A stretch of DNA of 6,585 nt from Kiloniellaceae bacterium. Lineage in GTDB: Bacteria; Pseudomonadota; Alphaproteobacteria; Kiloniellales; Kiloniellaceae. Shown here one piece after another: positions 4,993 through 6,585 of the stretch. The notes under the pieces were generated by a model. It was not told where the DNA came from and made no database searches. It saw only the letters and a program-made list of their open reading frames with translations. The stretch's first letter is position 1. Each line of letters begins with the position of its first letter. The stretch lies in contig JANQKX010000523.1 of the NCBI GenBank assembly GCA_028280915.1, positions 1 to 6,585 of the forward strand, given 5' to 3'. Position numbers and translations under genes: made by a program.

Positions 4993-6224
4993 ATGATATG
5001 AGCCCGGTGAAGGTAGAGCCCGTGAACCTGCCTTCTGATCAGGATGCGTCGGGGCGGACCCTAGGTAAGGAAGAAATCGAACTGGTGGCCGCGGCGATCG
5101 AAAGCGGCACCCTCACCAGCACAAAAGGGACCTTTGTCAAGCAGTTGGAGGAACGCTTCGCTACTATGCTGGGGTCCAAGTATGCTTTTGCCTGCGCCAG
5201 CGGCACGGCGGCCATCCATTGCGCGGTGGCGGCGATCAATCCCGAGCCGGGGGAGGAGATCGTGACCACCGCGATCACGGACATGGGGGCCCTTACCCCG
5301 ATCCTCTACCAGGGCGCCATCCCGGTTTTCGCCGACGTGGACCCGGACACCTACAACGTGACCGCCGCGAGCATCGAGGCGGTCCTGAGCGATCGCACCC
5401 GGGCGATCATGGTCACCCATCTTTTTGGCAACCCCGCGGAAATGGGCAAGATCATGGAACTGGCCCGGGCCCGCGGCATTCCGGTGATCGAGGACTGCGC
5501 CCAATCGTTCCTGGCCACCGTGGATGGTCGGCAGACCGGCACGATAGGCGCCATCGGCTGCTTCAGCCTGCAGCAGGGCAAGCACATCACCACGGGCGAA
5601 GGCGGCCTGGTGGTGACCGACGACGATCATCTGGCGCGCCAGATGAAGCTCTTCATCAACAAGGCCTGGGGGTATGGCGATCCCAAGCCCGATCACTATT
5701 TCCTGGCGCTGAACTACCGCATGAACGAGCTTCAGGGCGCCGTGGCCCTGGCACAGCTGGATAAGCTGGCCCCTTGCGTCAGCCATCGCCGGGATACTGC
5801 CGCCAGCCTGACCCAGGCGCTGCAAGATCTTGCCGGGATCGGCACGCCGGTGATCGCGCCCGACGCCACTCATTCCTATTGGAAGTACTGCTTGAACGTA
5901 GACCCGGATGTCTTTGCGGGCGGCCCGGTCGCCATGGGAACGGGCCTGCGCAATTGGAACATCGCCTCGGCGCCGCGCTATATCCAAAAGCCCGCCTTCG
6001 AGTGCCAGGTCCTGCGGGATCAACGCACCTTCGGCAACAGCCGTTTCCCCTTCACCCTGGCCCGGCCCGAGGCGGTTGATTATGACCGCAGCCGTTTCCC
6101 GGGCACCTATCGGGCGCTGGATCAGGTTCTGGTCCTGCCGTGGAACGAAAAGTATACCAGCGCGCATGTGGACTACCTGGCGACGTCGATCCGTGAGCAG
6201 CATGCCGCAGTGATGGAAAAGTAA
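4989..6224 (+). CDS. PLP-dependent sugar aminotransferase, DegT/DnrJ/EryC1/StrS family (AHBA-synthase-like subgroup)
   Basis: A 411-residue fold-type I aminotransferase predicted to convert a keto-sugar, as nucleotide sugar or sugar phosphate, to an amino sugar with Glu or Gln as donor. Signatures are SGTAAIH (71-77, phosphate contact), VIEDCAQSF with D169 and Q172 (PLP ring), SLQQGKHITTGEGG with Schiff-base lysine K198, and LNYRMNELQGAVALAQL (241-257), typical of the family. The segment TDMGALTPILYQGAIPVFAD and the C-terminal pattern LVLPWNEKYT resemble AHBA synthase and scyllo-inosose aminotransferases more than plain WbpE or ArnB types (judged by memory of motifs). The start overlaps the preceding stop as ATGA. 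A Gfo/Idh dehydrogenase follows, the usual partner that makes the ketone. The 3' end is altered by a tandem duplication covering its last four codons, including the stop. Confidence 0.9.
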   Translation: MNDMSPVKVEPVNLPSDQDASGRTLGKEEIELVAAAIESGTLTSTKGTFVKQLEERFATMLGSKYAFACASGTAAIHCAVAAINPEPGEEIVTTAITDMGALTPILYQGAIPVFADVDPDTYNVTAASIEAVLSDRTRAIMVTHLFGNPAEMGKIMELARARGIPVIEDCAQSFLATVDGRQTGTIGAIGCFSLQQGKHITTGEGGLVVTDDDHLARQMKLFINKAWGYGDPKPDHYFLALNYRMNELQGAVALAQLDKLAPCVSHRRDTAASLTQALQDLAGIGTPVIAPDATHSYWKYCLNVDPDVFAGGPVAMGTGLRNWNIASAPRYIQKPAFECQVLRDQRTFGNSRFPFTLARPEAVDYDRSRFPGTYRALDQVLVLPWNEKYTSAHVDYLATSIREQHAAVMEK

Positions 6225-6250
6225 GATGGAAAAGTAAGATGGAAAAATAA
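6212..6250 (+). repeat. Three tandem copies of a 13-base unit, each reading Met-Glu-Lys-stop
   Basis: GATGGAAAAGTAA occurs at 6212-6224 and 6225-6237, and as GATGGAAAAATAA (one change) at 6238-6250. The first copy supplies the last three codons and stop of the aminotransferase. The next two each contain ATG-GAA-AAR-TAA, and one base separates each stop from the next ATG. Replication slippage at the gene end explains it simply. Whether the micro-frames are translated by stop-start reinitiation is open. The last copy ends nine bases before the AGGAGG of the next gene. Confidence 0.9.
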
Positions 6251-6259
6251 ACAGGGTTC

Positions 6260-6265
6260 AGGAGG
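6260..6265 (+). promoter_or_regulatory. Ribosome binding site of the Gfo/Idh gene
   Basis: A full AGGAGG followed by five A residues and ATG at 6271. It is stronger than the sites of the upstream operon genes, suggesting this gene is initiated independently and not only by coupling. Confidence 0.8.
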
Positions 6266-6270
6266 AAAAA

Positions 6271-6585
6271 ATGAGAGACGTGCAAAAAATCGGATTGGTC
6301 GGTACGGGCGCCATCGCCCAGGCCTACATCAAGGCTTTGGAAGATTGCGATTTCGCCAAGTTGACCGCGGTGGCGGACGTGCGCCGCGACGCGGCCATCG
6401 CGGCGGCGGAAACGGCTAATTGCAAGTGGTACGAATCCCACCAGGCGCTGGCCGACAGCGGGGAGTGCTCCGCGGTCATTCTGTGCACGCCGCCGGTTAC
6501 TCACAAGGAGATCGCGCTTTATTTCCTGGACCGGAAAATCCCGGTGCTCTGCGAGAAACCCCTGTCCATCGACCGGGACTCCGCC
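6271..6585 (+). CDS. Gfo/Idh/MocA-family oxidoreductase (N-terminal part, runs off window)
   Basis: The first 105 residues of an NAD(P)-dependent sugar dehydrogenase are visible. The Rossmann loop is G11-T-G13-A-I-A at the very N-terminus, and the second strand ends in AVADVRRD (33-40). LCTPPVTHKEIA (71-82) follows, then the family signature CEKPLS (94-99) with K96, the conserved catalytic lysine. The C-terminal substrate-binding domain is outside the window, so substrate is unknown. Next to a StrS-type aminotransferase the expected role is oxidation of a ring hydroxyl to a ketone before amination, as in WbpB/WbpE, NtdC/NtdA or RifL/RifK pairs (inference from context). It lies 46 bases after the aminotransferase stop, in the same direction, and is very likely in the same operon. 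Confidence 0.92.
   Translation, partial: MRDVQKIGLVGTGAIAQAYIKALEDCDFAKLTAVADVRRDAAIAAAETANCKWYESHQALADSGECSAVILCTPPVTHKEIALYFLDRKIPVLCEKPLSIDRDSA

Noticed and set aside
5061..6203. Long 380-codon minus-strand frame opposite the aminotransferase
   Set aside because: GC-rich codon bias leaves the antisense frame open. The plus-strand protein carries all family motifs and the antisense product carries none.

Overview
The window looks like a chromosomal segment of a GC-rich proteobacterium. An alphaproteobacterium of the Rhodospirillales type is my best guess, from codon use and gene style; no ribosomal or other phylogenetic marker is present, so this is inference. Genes are strongly GC-rich (one hand-counted 60-base line inside the epimerase gene is 65% G+C), while the spacer before the sugar cluster falls to about 27% G+C (hand count, 1841-2100). 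There is no RNA gene, transposase, phage gene or CRISPR array that I can recognise.

Left part (1-1341): a divergent pair. A GcvA-like LysR-type regulator, cut by the window edge, points left. A 320-residue NAD-binding beta-hydroxyacid dehydrogenase (3-hydroxyisobutyrate dehydrogenase family) points right. Their 168-base shared spacer carries a perfect 14-base GC palindrome. The layout suggests, without proving it, that the regulator controls the dehydrogenase.

Middle (1342-2134): 793 bases with no convincing gene but several signals. In order these are a strong match to a sigma-54 (RpoN) promoter at 1563-1578, a nested set of inverted repeats just downstream (1630-1682), a terminator-like hairpin with a T tract (1834-1860), and a very AT-rich block with a perfect 8-base inverted repeat overlapping a possible sigma-70 promoter. 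This is either a long regulated 5' leader for the downstream operon or an independent small RNA followed by an operon promoter.

Right part (2135-6585): a tightly packed operon for surface-polysaccharide or amino-sugar synthesis. It encodes a non-hydrolysing UDP-GlcNAc 2-epimerase (WecB family), a two-domain fusion of a DUF3473-type polysaccharide deacetylase domain with a GT2 glycosyltransferase, a StrS/AHBA-type sugar aminotransferase, and the start of a Gfo/Idh/MocA oxidoreductase. The first three genes overlap by 1 and 4 bases (TAATG, ATGA). An aminotransferase beside a Gfo/Idh dehydrogenase is the usual pair for oxidising a sugar hydroxyl to a ketone and then aminating it. With the 2-epimerase this could supply an aminated nucleotide sugar that the glycosyltransferase transfers.

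The most unusual feature is the fusion protein. Its deacetylase half keeps the fold signatures but has substitutions in three motifs that normally bind metal or catalyse: N in place of the first Asp, Lys in place of the first metal His, and loss of the R-x-P motif. It may therefore be a non-catalytic, binding or repurposed domain. A second curiosity is a 13-base unit in three tandem copies at the end of the aminotransferase gene, each copy spelling Met-Glu-Lys-stop.
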